Part shown: positions 44,655 to 53,342 of the stretch, piece after piece | Layout: each line of letters begins with the position of its first letter | How positions within the stretch are numbered: position 1 is the first letter of the stretch | Origin: Dellaglioa kimchii | GTDB taxonomy: Bacteria; Bacillota; Bacilli; Lactobacillales; Lactobacillaceae | Direction of reading: 5' to 3' | Assembly: GCF_046115505.1 (NCBI RefSeq) | Contig: NZ_CP170736.1 | Span: 992,001 to 1,056,000 of the forward strand | DNA: 64,000 nt | Made by a program: the position numbers and the translations under genes | Notes under the pieces: generated by a model | Databases searched by the model: none | Told to the model about the DNA's origin: nothing | Seen by the model: only the letters and a program-made list of their open reading frames with translations

Positions 44655-45692
44655 TTACGCTTCCCATCCTGTAATAGTCACTTTACCAACCATTCGGCCT
44701 GCCTCTACATCTTTGTGCGCACGTTTTAAATTTTCTGCGTTAATGGGTAAATAGGTCATCGTCATAATTGGTTTCAATTTCTGACTCTCGAATAACTCTG
44801 CAATGTGATTTAAAATTCTATATTGAGAAATCATATCATCAGTATGATAATATGATTTGCTAAACATCCATTCCCAGCTAAAAGTTGCACGTTTTTTAGT
44901 TAATTTTTGTAAATCAATTAGTTTATGATTTTCAGTCGTGGCTGCAATTCTGCCGTCAGGTCTAATTATTTCAGCAATCTCATTCCAGTGGTCATCTAAA
45001 TTATTTAGATTTAACACGTAGTCAACATAATCAATATTTTTCAGATGAAGTTGCTGTACTAAATCTTTATGATGATCAATAATATAATCTGCCTTTAACT
45101 TTTTAGCCCACTCTACCGAAGCTGATTTTGAAGCAGTAGCAACTACAGTTAACCCTACTAGTTTTGCAAGTTGAATTGCCATTGACCCAACACCACCCGA
45201 ACCATTAATAATTAAAATTTTTTTACCTTCATTTTTAGATATATCCCAGTTGATTTCTAATTTTTCAAAAATTGATTCATATGCTGTCAGTCCAACTAGA
45301 GGAATTGCTGCCGCATTATCATCAGATAAATTACTTGGTGCACGCCCAACTATTCTCTCATCTACCGCTTGAAATCTTGAATTGCTGCCACTTCTCCGGA
45401 AATCACCTGCATACCAGACACGATCACCTAGTTTAAAAAGGGTACAATCCTTTCCAACTTTTACAACAGTTCCAACTGCATCCCAACCAATAATTTTAGG
45501 ATGTGCTAACTTACTAGGTCTTCCACCGCCTCGTATAAAAGTATCAACTGGGTTAACTGATATGCCACTCACTTTAACTAGTAAATCATGAGCCTTTATT
45601 TTAGGTTCAGCTATTGTAAGATCTTCAAAGCTCCTTGGATCATTGATTGCTAAATGTTGAAAAAAACCAACCGCTTTATTTGTCATTAACAT
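44655..45692 (-). CDS. Zinc-type alcohol dehydrogenase-like protein (MDR superfamily)
   Basis: A 345-residue oxidoreductase with an N-terminal GroES-like fold (VSGISVNPVDTFIRGG, KIIGWDAVGTVVKVG) and a Rossmann domain with INGSGGVGSMAIQLAKLVG at about residues 155-173. The subgroup is usually labelled zinc-binding alcohol dehydrogenase or quinone reductase. The zinc cysteines of classical enzymes are missing, so quinone or enone reduction with NADPH is likelier. Divergent from a HxlR regulator, the arrangement seen for quinone- and aldehyde-responsive operons. Operator-like repeats lie in the gap (45752-45841). Confidence 0.88.
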   Translation of the reverse strand: MLMTNKAVGFFQHLAINDPRSFEDLTIAEPKIKAHDLLVKVSGISVNPVDTFIRGGGRPSKLAHPKIIGWDAVGTVVKVGKDCTLFKLGDRVWYAGDFRRSGSNSRFQAVDERIVGRAPSNLSDDNAAAIPLVGLTAYESIFEKLEINWDISKNEGKKILIINGSGGVGSMAIQLAKLVGLTVVATASKSASVEWAKKLKADYIIDHHKDLVQQLHLKNIDYVDYVLNLNNLDDHWNEIAEIIRPDGRIAATTENHKLIDLQKLTKKRATFSWEWMFSKSYYHTDDMISQYRILNHIAELFESQKLKPIMTMTYLPINAENLKRAHKDVEAGRMVGKVTITGWEA

Positions 45693-45751
45693 TTCTATTT
45701 ACCTCTTCCTTCCACACACCATAATACATATTTCATTTCTAATGTTAAGAC

Positions 45752-45841
45752 GTGAATTTTAATTCACCTGGTGCCTTTTTATACACCTACTTAAAAGAAT
45801 TTATGAGTGTTATAATTATTTTAAGTAATAGTACTCATAAA
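45752..45841. promoter_or_regulatory. HxlR-type operator region with nested inverted repeats
   Basis: Three perfect inverted repeats: GTGAATT-tt-AATTCAC (45752-45767); TACTTAAAA (45788-45796) with TTTTAAGTA (45819-45827); TTTATGAGT (45800-45808) with ACTCATAAA (45833-45841). The last two interlock. A TATAAT (45811-45816) for hxlR lies inside them. The TACTT/AAGTA half-sites resemble those of HxlR/YodB-type regulators as I recall them. Symmetry is seen; binding is inferred. Confidence 0.6.
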
Positions 45842-45863
45842 TGAAGTTAGATGGGAGATTATA

Positions 45864-46223
45864 ATGATTAAAGTTTATGATTGTGATTTAGGATGTCCCG
45901 TACAAAATACGTTACAGTTCATTTCCGGTAAATGGAAAAGTGTTATTTTATATCATATATTTAAGAATGAAGTCCTAAGATTTTCTGAGTTACAGACAAA
46001 ACTTCCTTATGTGTCAAAGAGAATGCTCGCTAAACAACTAGCTGAATTGGAGCGTGATGGTATTATTGACAAGCATATATATCCGGTAGTTCCAGTTAAA
46101 ACAGAATATAGAATGACCTCTTTTGGTGAAACATTCCAACCCGTAATTAAATCCATAGAACAATGGGGTAATAACTACATGGACGAAGTTAACAAGATTT
46201 CGACTATTGAAAAAGATGCGTAA
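45864..46223 (+). CDS. HxlR family winged-helix regulator
   Basis: A 119-residue regulator with the HxlR layout: an N-terminal cysteine (Cys6 and Cys10) ahead of GKWKSVILYHIF, the recognition helix VSKRMLAKQLAELERDGII, the wing YPVVPVKTEYRMT, and the closing helix IKSIEQWGNNYM. Cysteines near the start are used by YodB/HypR relatives to sense quinones, diamide or hypochlorite. Likely represses the divergent oxidoreductase gene. GGGAG lies about 8 nt upstream of the ATG. Confidence 0.92.
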   Translation: MIKVYDCDLGCPVQNTLQFISGKWKSVILYHIFKNEVLRFSELQTKLPYVSKRMLAKQLAELERDGIIDKHIYPVVPVKTEYRMTSFGETFQPVIKSIEQWGNNYMDEVNKISTIEKDA

Positions 46224-46244
46224 CAAAAGAACAAAATAGACAAA

Positions 46245-46279
46245 AAAGGTGTTGTCACTTTACGAAGTACAACACCTTT
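46245..46279. terminator. Bidirectional terminator between hxlR and bioY
   Basis: Stem AAAGGTGTTGT/ACAACACCTTT with inner ACTT/AAGT pairs, flanked by A and T runs. Confidence 0.85.
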
Positions 46280-46299
46280 ACATATATATTCGTAACAAA

Positions 46300-46833
46300 C
46301 TAGTTAAGCTGATGTCTTTTTCTCAAGTAATGAGACAATTCACACACAAAAATAACTTTAATAAATCCAACAATCAAAAATGGTAAAATACCTATCAAAA
46401 ATGCTTGTTGGATTGAAGTTTGCTGATAGACCATTAACCAGACTGCCCCTAAAACTAATTGCACACTAGCACCTAATAAATTCCCCACGTATAACAGCCA
46501 ACGACCATTGCCATACCATTTTAAAAACAGTCCCGTTAGGATAACATAGGCTAAAAAACCAAATAAATAACCACCTGTTGGACCAATTAAAGAAAAAAGT
46601 CCCGAATGAAATCCAGCAAAAACTGGGATTCCTATTAATCCTAATAGGAGATAAATGCCCACCGCTTTTAATCCTTCTTGAACCGGTCTCAAACTGGATA
46701 ATAATCCGATAAAAATGGTTTGTAACGTTAACGGAATTGGACCTAATGGAATTATTAACTGAGATAAAACACCCAAAATGGCTGCTAACTCTGCTGCTAT
46801 AATTAATTGTTTTAACTGTTTATTTTGTCCCAT
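46300..46833 (-). CDS. bioY: Biotin ECF transporter S-component BioY
   Basis: A 177-residue membrane protein with about six helices. Family segments are LIIPLGPIPLTLQTIFIGLLSSL, GLIGIPVFAGFHSGLFSLIGPTGGYLFGF and the final KVIFVCELSHYLRKR. It binds biotin and works with the shared EcfAA'T module or alone. It overlaps the end of birA by 14 bp, so it is co-transcribed and coupled. The BirA operator upstream of birA (47821-47847) would control both, allowing biotin-dependent repression of uptake. Confidence 0.95.
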   Translation of the reverse strand: MGQNKQLKQLIIAAELAAILGVLSQLIIPLGPIPLTLQTIFIGLLSSLRPVQEGLKAVGIYLLLGLIGIPVFAGFHSGLFSLIGPTGGYLFGFLAYVILTGLFLKWYGNGRWLLYVGNLLGASVQLVLGAVWLMVYQQTSIQQAFLIGILPFLIVGFIKVIFVCELSHYLRKRHQLN

Positions 46834-47812
46834 TTGTTAAGCCTTCCACATTCACCTTTGTAATTTCACCAGCCATATAAGTCATTACCTGACCAGTATT
46901 ATCTCTCAATACCAACTGACCATCATCATTAATCGTTTCAACTGTACCAGTAATTTCTTGATGACCACTTTTTAAAGTAACTGTCTGTCCAATAACTAGT
47001 GACCGTTCACGATATTCATTCATGAAGTCACCATTTTGGTAATTCTGATAGATTTGGATAAATTGATTAGTGATTTCGGCAATTAATTCATTACGTGTAA
47101 CATTATTCGATTCGTCAATCAATGAACCCACTTTATCTTGTAACTCTGGAGATAATTTTTTAAGGTCTGTTTTAAAATCTAGCCCAATCCCTATAACTAA
47201 GCTTGTCACTTGCTGCGTTTCAAAATCTGTGACGGCCTCCGTTAAAATCCCGCAAACTTTTTTATTTTGATAATAAATATCATTCACCCACTTTATTTGT
47301 GGTTGAATTTTCAATTTATTTTCTAAAGCATAACTAACCGCCATGGCAGTTGCTGTCGTTAGCTGACCAACATCTTTGATAGGTTGATCAATTCTCAATA
47401 AATAACTGATATAAATCCCAGTATCTTCTGGTGATTCAAATGTTCGACCAAATCGACCATATCCTGCTGTTTGACTATTGGCCACTATTAACAGTGGACC
47501 CTGTATACCAGGCTGGCTTGAACGTTCTTTCGCCAATACATTGGTGGATGTCACTTCATCAAATAATTCAATTTGCATCATGTCAGTTGTTAAATAAGAT
47601 TGAATTAGTTGTGCGTTCAACTGATTACCATCATTTAGACTATATCCTTTTTGTGGAATCGTCTTAATGTCAAAACCCTGCTCTTGTAAGCTCTTAATAG
47701 CCTTCCAAATAGCAGTTCTTGAAACGCCAAGTTTTTCAGCCAATAGTTCTCCTGAAATAATAGTATCTTGTTGCTCAGCTAATATTTTTAGAATATTGTC
47801 TTTAGTTTTCAT
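46820..47812 (-). CDS. birA: Biotin-protein ligase and biotin operon repressor
   Basis: Bifunctional BirA of 330 residues. An N-terminal winged HTH (residues 1-60, SGELLAEKLGVSRTAIWKAIKSL) allows repression. The ligase domain has TSTNVLAKE, the biotinyl-AMP loop TAGYGRFGRTFESPEDTGIYIS and KWVNDIYY with the catalytic lysine region, ending in a small SH3-like domain (about 270-325). It biotinylates acyl carriers such as acetyl-CoA carboxylase and represses when loaded. A perfect BirA-type box lies 9-35 nt upstream of the start. Confidence 0.96.
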   Translation of the reverse strand: MKTKDNILKILAEQQDTIISGELLAEKLGVSRTAIWKAIKSLQEQGFDIKTIPQKGYSLNDGNQLNAQLIQSYLTTDMMQIELFDEVTSTNVLAKERSSQPGIQGPLLIVANSQTAGYGRFGRTFESPEDTGIYISYLLRIDQPIKDVGQLTTATAMAVSYALENKLKIQPQIKWVNDIYYQNKKVCGILTEAVTDFETQQVTSLVIGIGLDFKTDLKKLSPELQDKVGSLIDESNNVTRNELIAEITNQFIQIYQNYQNGDFMNEYRERSLVIGQTVTLKSGHQEITGTVETINDDGQLVLRDNTGQVMTYMAGEITKVNVEGLTNGTK

Positions 47813-47820
47813 TTTACACC

Positions 47821-47847
47821 GTTAACCTTTTAATTTTATTAGTTAAC
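47821..47847 (-). promoter_or_regulatory. BirA operator
   Basis: GTTAAC (47821-47826) and GTTAAC (47842-47847) separated by 15 bp, matching the Firmicute BirA box form GTTAAC-N15/16-GTTAAC. It lies 9 nt upstream of the birA ATG, overlapping or just following the promoter. Confidence 0.85.
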
Positions 47848-47976
47848 ATAACTTTAAACTAACTCCCTAAAATATGCAACTAACACTCATAAAAAATAGC
47901 ATCCTCACTTTCATTCTGGTAAATAATCATAAAAGTGCTATGATTAATCTATTCTTAAGAAATTAGGTGGATTAAT

Positions 47977-48882
47977 ATGGCATACGGAACGAAAATTATT
48001 ACGTTAGATAATGGTTATCATCTCTGGACTCATACTGAAGGACAAGGTGATATCCAACTACTTTGTCTACATGGTGGGCCTGGTGGTACACATGAATATT
48101 ACGAAAATTTTGCTGAAAAATTAGCACCTCTTGGCGTTCAGGTTTCAATGTATGACCAACTCGGTTCATGGTATTCTGATCAACCAGATTTTACTAAACA
48201 AGAAAATGTTGATAAATTTCTTAATATTGATTACTTCATTGATGAAGTTGAAGAAGTCCGTATTAAATTAGGTTTAGATAACTTCTACCTAATTGGTCAG
48301 TCATGGGGTGGCGCTCTTGTTCAAGAATACGCCTTAAAATATGGTGACCATTTAAAAGGCGCTATTATCTCAAGTATGACTGATGATATTAACGAATATT
48401 TGGCAAACGTCAATGCTATTCGTGCTAAAGAATTAGATGCTGATGCACTTGCCTACATGCAAGAATGTGAAAAAAATAACAATCTTGATAATGACCGTTA
48501 CCAAGGTTATGTCGATATTTTAAATGACGGCTATGTTGATCGTAAAAAGCCAGCCCAAATTTCTCATTTAGTAAGTACAATGGCTGAACCTGTCTATAAC
48601 TACTTCCAAGGTAACAATGAATTCGTTGTGACTGGTAAATTAAAAGACTGGTCTACTCGTGACCGCATTAAAAATATTACTGTCCCAACATTAATCACAT
48701 TTGGCGAACATGAAACAATGCCTTTAGCAACAGCTAAAAGAATGTCAGAAACAATTCCACATGCTCGTCTTGAAACAACTCCTGAGGGTGGTCATCATCA
48801 TATGATCGATAACGCTCCTGTTTACTTTGATCATTTAAGTACCTTCTTATCAGATGTTGAAAGCGACAATTTTAAAGATTAA
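47977..48882 (+). CDS. Prolyl iminopeptidase-like alpha/beta hydrolase
   Basis: A 301-residue hydrolase of family S33. The oxyanion motif HGGPGGTHEYYE is at about residues 32-43. The nucleophile elbow is GQSWGG (Ser about 109), and the C-terminal PEGGHHHMIDN supplies the histidine. HGGPGG plus GQSWGG is typical of proline iminopeptidase (PepI/Pip), which removes N-terminal proline and complements PepX. Related leucyl aminopeptidases (PepL) share these motifs, so exact specificity is uncertain. Plus strand, closed by the hairpin at 48888-48931. Confidence 0.88.
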   Translation: MAYGTKIITLDNGYHLWTHTEGQGDIQLLCLHGGPGGTHEYYENFAEKLAPLGVQVSMYDQLGSWYSDQPDFTKQENVDKFLNIDYFIDEVEEVRIKLGLDNFYLIGQSWGGALVQEYALKYGDHLKGAIISSMTDDINEYLANVNAIRAKELDADALAYMQECEKNNNLDNDRYQGYVDILNDGYVDRKKPAQISHLVSTMAEPVYNYFQGNNEFVVTGKLKDWSTRDRIKNITVPTLITFGEHETMPLATAKRMSETIPHARLETTPEGGHHHMIDNAPVYFDHLSTFLSDVESDNFKD

Positions 48883-48887
48883 ATTAA

Positions 48888-48931
48888 AAAATACCACCAT
48901 TGATAACTACTATCAACGGCGGTATTTTTTT
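48888..48931. terminator. Bidirectional terminator between the iminopeptidase gene and copB
   Basis: Stem AAATACCACCATTGATA/TATCAACGGCGGTATTT with two wobble or mismatch positions, then T7. Confidence 0.9.
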
Positions 48932-48936
48932 ATCTC

Positions 48937-51003
48937 TTAATCGTGTAACATCATTGCATTAATTGCAACAACAATTGTACTTAACGACATCACAACTGCA
49001 CCCACTAATGGACTTAAAATAAAGCCAATTGGTGCTAAAACACCGGCAGCCAATGGTAATGCAATAATATTATAACCTGCACCCCACCAAAGATTTTGAA
49101 TCATTTTCAATCTTGTGTTTCGACTTAATTTCAAAAATTTTATGATATCCATCGGATTACTTTTAACTAATATAACGTCTGCAGAGTCAACAGCAACATC
49201 CGTACCTGAACCAATTGCCATCCCTATTGTTGCACTCGCTAAACTAGGTGCATCATTGATACCGTCACCAACCATGATAACGTTATGTCCTTCGCCCTCT
49301 AATTGACTAACAATTTTAGCTTTATCTTCAGGCATTAAGTTAGCACGAACATCTACAATACCTAGTTTTGCACCAACTTTATCAGCAGCCTGTTGATTAT
49401 CACCAGTTAACATAATCACTTTGATATTCATTTTTTCTAATTTTTCGACTAAACCAAATGATTCTGGTTTAATTTGATCTCCTTGAGCAACATAGCCAAT
49501 CACTTTTTCATTTTGAATTAAATAACTAATTGAATCTCCTTCATTGTCAGAAGCCATTTCATCCGTTAATAACTGTTGTTTATTAACATAAGCTTCAGAA
49601 ACAATTTTGAATGCATCATCGTTAATGTGTCCTTCTAATCCAACACCATTAATTTGTTGTGTTTCACTTGCAGTTGGAATCTCAATTTTTAAATCTTCTG
49701 CTTTTTGAATGATTCCTTTACCCAAAGGATGTGTCGATCCACGTTCTAACGACGCCATCAATCCGATAATTTCTGATTCAGAGAACTGATCAGTAAATGT
49801 TTTATACCCAGTTACCACGAAATGTCCTTCAGTTAAAGTTCCTGTTTTATCAACAAGTAATGTATCGATTGTGTGTGCAACTTCTAGCGCATTTCTGTTT
49901 TTGATTAATAAGCCATTTTTAGCTGATAAAGAAGTACTTCTCGCAACAACTAATGGAATCGCTAAACCTAAAGCATGTGGACAAGCAATCACTAGAACCG
50001 TTACAAGAATTGATAAAGCCTGACTAAATGTCCCTGTAATTAACCATACAATGAATGCTAAAATACCAACAGTCATGGCAGCATAAAATAAATATCCCGC
50101 AACTTTATCAGCTAACGTTTCCGTATCTGATTTTTCTGATTGCGCTTTTGTAACTAATTTAACAACTTGAGCTAAGTAGCCCGTTTCACCAGTTCCTGTT
50201 ACAGTCATTTGGATTTCTCCATTACCATTAACTGATCCACCAACGACTTCATCATCTACTACTTTTTCAACTTGTTTCGATTCACCAGTTATCATAGCTT
50301 CATCGACACTTGTTTTACCAGAAATAATTGTTCCATCAGCTGGGATTGTTTCATTTCCTTTAACTAACAGAATGTCTCCAACGTGAACATTTGTTAAATC
50401 AATATCTTCAATTTCCTTATTTTCTCTAACGATATGTGCTTGTTTAGGTAAGAGTTGCGCTAATTTTTGAACAGCATCTCCTGCTGACATAACAGCGTTC
50501 ATTTCAATCCAATGACCTAACAACATAATGACAATTAACGTTGCTAATTCCCAGAAGAAATCCATAACATGATGACTTGGATCTACAAGATTATTCATCA
50601 CAACAGCATATAAGCTATACAAGTATGCCACAGTAATACCCATTGCAATTAAGGTCATCATTGCTGGCTTTTTATCTGCAAGCTCCATCTTTGCACTATC
50701 TAAAAATGTTTTACCGCCATAGAAAAATAATCCAGTACCAATAAGTGCTACAACCCAATCAGATCCAGGGAAAGTAAACTGTAAGGGTAAGTTAATCCCC
50801 ATCATAGGTGTCATTAAAACAATAGGAATCGCTAAAACTAAAGAAATCCAGAATTTTAATTTTAGATTTCCCATGTGCATCATGTGTCCACCCATGTTCA
50901 TTTGATCGTGGTCCATTCCTTGCATATCCATGTGATCCATATTTTTCATATCTTCATGATCCATATTCATGTGATCCATTTCTTTCATATCTTTGTGATC
51001 CAT
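48937..51003 (-). CDS. copB: Copper-exporting P-type ATPase CopB
   Basis: A 688-residue P1B-ATPase. The cytoplasmic N-terminus has 15 Met and 7 His in the first 46 residues, including five MDH triplets; it probably collects copper and replaces the CxxC domain. Eight helices, the transmembrane CPH motif (VIACPHALGLAIP), phosphorylation site DKTGTLTEG, HP motif STHPLGKGI and GDGINDAPSLA are all present. CPH identifies the CopB class, which exports Cu(I) or Cu(II) or silver. A cop box (51033-51050) overlaps its promoter; no copY or copZ gene is nearby, so this is a single-gene regulon member. Confidence 0.95.
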   Translation of the reverse strand: MDHKDMKEMDHMNMDHEDMKNMDHMDMQGMDHDQMNMGGHMMHMGNLKLKFWISLVLAIPIVLMTPMMGINLPLQFTFPGSDWVVALIGTGLFFYGGKTFLDSAKMELADKKPAMMTLIAMGITVAYLYSLYAVVMNNLVDPSHHVMDFFWELATLIVIMLLGHWIEMNAVMSAGDAVQKLAQLLPKQAHIVRENKEIEDIDLTNVHVGDILLVKGNETIPADGTIISGKTSVDEAMITGESKQVEKVVDDEVVGGSVNGNGEIQMTVTGTGETGYLAQVVKLVTKAQSEKSDTETLADKVAGYLFYAAMTVGILAFIVWLITGTFSQALSILVTVLVIACPHALGLAIPLVVARSTSLSAKNGLLIKNRNALEVAHTIDTLLVDKTGTLTEGHFVVTGYKTFTDQFSESEIIGLMASLERGSTHPLGKGIIQKAEDLKIEIPTASETQQINGVGLEGHINDDAFKIVSEAYVNKQQLLTDEMASDNEGDSISYLIQNEKVIGYVAQGDQIKPESFGLVEKLEKMNIKVIMLTGDNQQAADKVGAKLGIVDVRANLMPEDKAKIVSQLEGEGHNVIMVGDGINDAPSLASATIGMAIGSGTDVAVDSADVILVKSNPMDIIKFLKLSRNTRLKMIQNLWWGAGYNIIALPLAAGVLAPIGFILSPLVGAVVMSLSTIVVAINAMMLHD

Positions 51004-51032
51004 TTATAACGCCTCCATTAATTTATATTTTT

Positions 51033-51050
51033 AGTTTACACTTGTAAACT
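51033..51050 (-). promoter_or_regulatory. CopY-type cop box upstream of copB
   Basis: AGTTTACACTTGTAAACT is a perfect 8-bp inverted repeat around CT and contains the cop box core TACANNTGTA (51037-51046). It lies 30 nt upstream of the ATG. Confidence 0.85.
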
Positions 51051-51077
51051 TAGATAGTCAAATAATTTATCTGTTAC

Positions 51078-51120
51078 AAAAAAAATGTCAAAGAGATAAA
51101 GATCCCTTTGACATTTTTAT
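51078..51120 (-). terminator. Trehalose PTS operon terminator
   Basis: Perfect stem AAAATGTCAAAG/CTTTGACATTTT with T run on the minus strand, 38 nt past the EIIBC stop. Confidence 0.85.
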
Positions 51121-51154
51121 ATAATCACATAAACATTTTAGTTAATTTACAATT

Positions 51155-52645
51155 CTATGCATCTTTACCAATTGTTTTGCGACGAGTAACTTCTTTTTCA
51201 GCAAGTACATCAGAATCTTTAAATCCAAAGAACCAAGTACAACCAAATGCTACGATTATTGTAACAATTGATGCAATCCAAAAGTTAATTTCGTTACTCA
51301 TTCCTCCACCAAATTTTAAAGGTGTAAAGAATGAAGGGAATCCGATTAATGAACCAGTAAATCCGTACATGTTAACGTTTAATAGTCCGGCTACTAATCC
51401 ACCAACTGCACCACCAATATTAGCTGATAAGAAGACACGCCCATATTTTAAGGTAATCCCATAAATAGCTGGTTCTGTAATACCACTGAATGCTGCAATA
51501 ACTGCACCACCAGATAATTCTTTAATGTTAGCCATTTTTGATTTAATCATAACTGCCATTACAGCAGCACCTTGAGCTACCATTGTAATTGAAACAATTG
51601 CATTTAAATAACTGTAACCTTTTGAAGCAATATCGTTTGCGATTAAAGGAACAACTGCCCAATGTAAACCAAAGATAACTAAACATTGATATAATCCCCC
51701 AATAACAAAACCTGCAATTGGGTAGTTAGCTGTTAAAATTGTGTTTAAAATAATAGAAATACCTGTACTAATTAATGTAATAATTGGTCCGACAATCACT
51801 ATAATAGCAGCTGAAACGATCATAACTTCTAATAATGGTACAAAAATCATTCGTAAAACTTGTGGAATAACTTTTTTAAGTCCTTTTTCAACATAATGTG
51901 CTAACCATGCTCCAGCAATAATTGGGAAAATACTGTAAGTATAATTAACCATATGAATTGGAATTCCAAACAAATTAGTATTCAATGACATCCCCAAAAC
52001 TTGTCCAAACACTTTTGTTCCTGTTGCAATACCAAAAAGTGAAGGGTATACCAAGACACCACCCACAATAGCCATAATAATTGGATCAGATTTTAGCTTC
52101 TGTGCAGCCGTGAATCCAACAATAATAGGTAAGAAGTAGAAAGCTGAATCGCCCATAGCTGATATGAAAATATATGTCTGTGATGTGGCTTCCGTCCAAC
52201 GGAAATCAACAGCCATTTGAAGTAATCCTTTTAAGATACCACTCGCAGCTAATAATCCAATTACTGGCATCATAGACCCTGTAATAACACCAATTAATGC
52301 GTTAAATCCAGCACTCAATTTTCCGCGGAATGTTGTTGGTTTGTCCTCAGCTGGTGCATCATCGGCAGCATCAACCTCACCACCTGCGTATGATGTTCCA
52401 AGTTGTGCAATAACTGCATCATAGACATCAGTAACCGCTGGTCCAATAACAACTTGATATTGTCCAACAGCATGACGAACATCAATTACACCTGTTAAAT
52501 TTTTAATCACTTCATCGTCTGCTTTACTTTCATCAACTAAGTAAAACCGTAAGCGCGTAATACAATGGATTAAACTCTTAATATTCTCTTTACCACCGAC
52601 TTGTTTGATAATGTCTGTAGCTAATTGTGTGTAATCTTTTGCCAT
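51155..52645 (-). CDS. PTS trehalose transporter EIIBC component
   Basis: A 496-residue sugar permease. The EIIB domain (about residues 1-90) has phospho-site Cys28 in HCITRLRF, then a linker and a glucose/sucrose-family EIIC domain from about 110 (GVITGSMMPVIGLLAASGILKG, and the SGITEPAIYGITLKYGR glutamate motif) to about 480. It takes up and phosphorylates trehalose to trehalose-6-phosphate. Trehalose rather than sucrose or beta-glucoside is assigned because the divergent genes encode TreR-like and trehalose-6-phosphate hydrolase-like proteins. Starts 2 nt after the EIIA gene. Confidence 0.9.
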   Translation of the reverse strand: MAKDYTQLATDIIKQVGGKENIKSLIHCITRLRFYLVDESKADDEVIKNLTGVIDVRHAVGQYQVVIGPAVTDVYDAVIAQLGTSYAGGEVDAADDAPAEDKPTTFRGKLSAGFNALIGVITGSMMPVIGLLAASGILKGLLQMAVDFRWTEATSQTYIFISAMGDSAFYFLPIIVGFTAAQKLKSDPIIMAIVGGVLVYPSLFGIATGTKVFGQVLGMSLNTNLFGIPIHMVNYTYSIFPIIAGAWLAHYVEKGLKKVIPQVLRMIFVPLLEVMIVSAAIIVIVGPIITLISTGISIILNTILTANYPIAGFVIGGLYQCLVIFGLHWAVVPLIANDIASKGYSYLNAIVSITMVAQGAAVMAVMIKSKMANIKELSGGAVIAAFSGITEPAIYGITLKYGRVFLSANIGGAVGGLVAGLLNVNMYGFTGSLIGFPSFFTPLKFGGGMSNEINFWIASIVTIIVAFGCTWFFGFKDSDVLAEKEVTRRKTIGKDA

Positions 52646-52647
52646 AA

Positions 52648-53148
52648 CTATTCCTCCCCTTTTACAGTACCAGATCCCACTTCCGTGCCACCTTCAAAAG
52701 GTTGTGGTTCCGATAATGTTAATTTGTCTAATTTATCTTGTGTATTTGTAATTACTACCATTAAAACATTATCTAATTGTGCTTCAGAAACTTGTGTTAA
52801 ATCCATAGTCCCAAGCAATTCACCACCATGTACACGAGCACCTTTTTTAATATTAATATCAAATGGTGCACCCTTTAAATCAACCGTATCAACACCCATG
52901 TGTAATAAAATTTCAAGTCCATTATCCATCGTGAATCCGATAGCATGCTTTGTTGATGCAACCAATGTTATAGTTCCAGATACTGGACTATAAATTTCCC
53001 CTGTGGTTGGTTTAAATCCAAAGCCATCACCCATTAATTTTTGAGCAAAAACAGAATCGCTCACATTTTCTAAATCAATTAACTCCCCAGTTGCTGGTGC
53101 GTAAAACTTATCATCATTTACCTTTTGTTTTCTTTTAAAAATCGACAT
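52648..53148 (-). CDS. PTS EIIA component, glucose type
   Basis: A 166-residue soluble EIIA of the Crr family. The active-site histidine is in LLHMGVDTV, with supporting TTGEIYSPVSGTI and KKGARVHGGELLGTMDL. It relays phosphate from HPr to the EIIB domain encoded next. The ATG at 53148 has GGGAGAG 6 nt upstream; an upstream in-frame ATG at 53163 precedes the RBS. First gene after the divergent promoter region. Confidence 0.9.
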   Translation of the reverse strand: MSIFKRKQKVNDDKFYAPATGELIDLENVSDSVFAQKLMGDGFGFKPTTGEIYSPVSGTITLVASTKHAIGFTMDNGLEILLHMGVDTVDLKGAPFDINIKKGARVHGGELLGTMDLTQVSEAQLDNVLMVVITNTQDKLDKLTLSEPQPFEGGTEVGSGTVKGEE

Positions 53149-53198
53149 TGTTCTCTCCCCCATTTTTTTAATTTATTTAACTAGATTTGCTTACAACG

Positions 53199-53212
53199 AT
53201 TAAGCGTTTTCA
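53199..53212 (-). promoter_or_regulatory. cre-like site, downstream of the trehalose PTS start point
   Basis: ATTAAGCGTTTTCA matches 12 of 14 positions of the CcpA consensus TGWAANCGNTNWCA. It lies just after the predicted transcription start of the PTS operon, a roadblock position. Confidence 0.5.
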
Positions 53213-53222
53213 AGTTACCTTT

Positions 53223-53259
53223 ATAATAAACCTGTCTATACATGATGTCAACGCTTTCT
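53223..53259 (-). promoter_or_regulatory. Trehalose PTS promoter with TreR box and cre-like site
   Basis: Minus strand TTGACA (53246-53251), 17 bp, TATTAT (53223-53228). The spacer contains TGTATAGAC (53234-53244 region), the element repeated in inverse orientation at 53288-53297. A second cre-like sequence TGTCAACGCTTTCT (53246-53259), differing from consensus at one core position, covers the -35. Sequence matches are seen; TreR and CcpA binding are inferred. Confidence 0.65.
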
Positions 53260-53287
53260 TTTCTTTTAAATTAACATTTATATATAC

Positions 53288-53317
53288 TTGTATAGACTAG
53301 ATTATATATGTTAAAAT
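53288..53317 (+). promoter_or_regulatory. treR-treC promoter with TreR box
   Basis: TTGTATAGAC (53288-53297), a candidate TreR half-site pair, doubles as the -35 (TTGTAT), with TTAAAAT (53311-53317) as a -10 17 bp downstream. The matching inverse copy is at 53234-53244. Confidence 0.55.
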
Positions 53318-53342
53318 AACCTTATCATTGGAGGTGACTATT

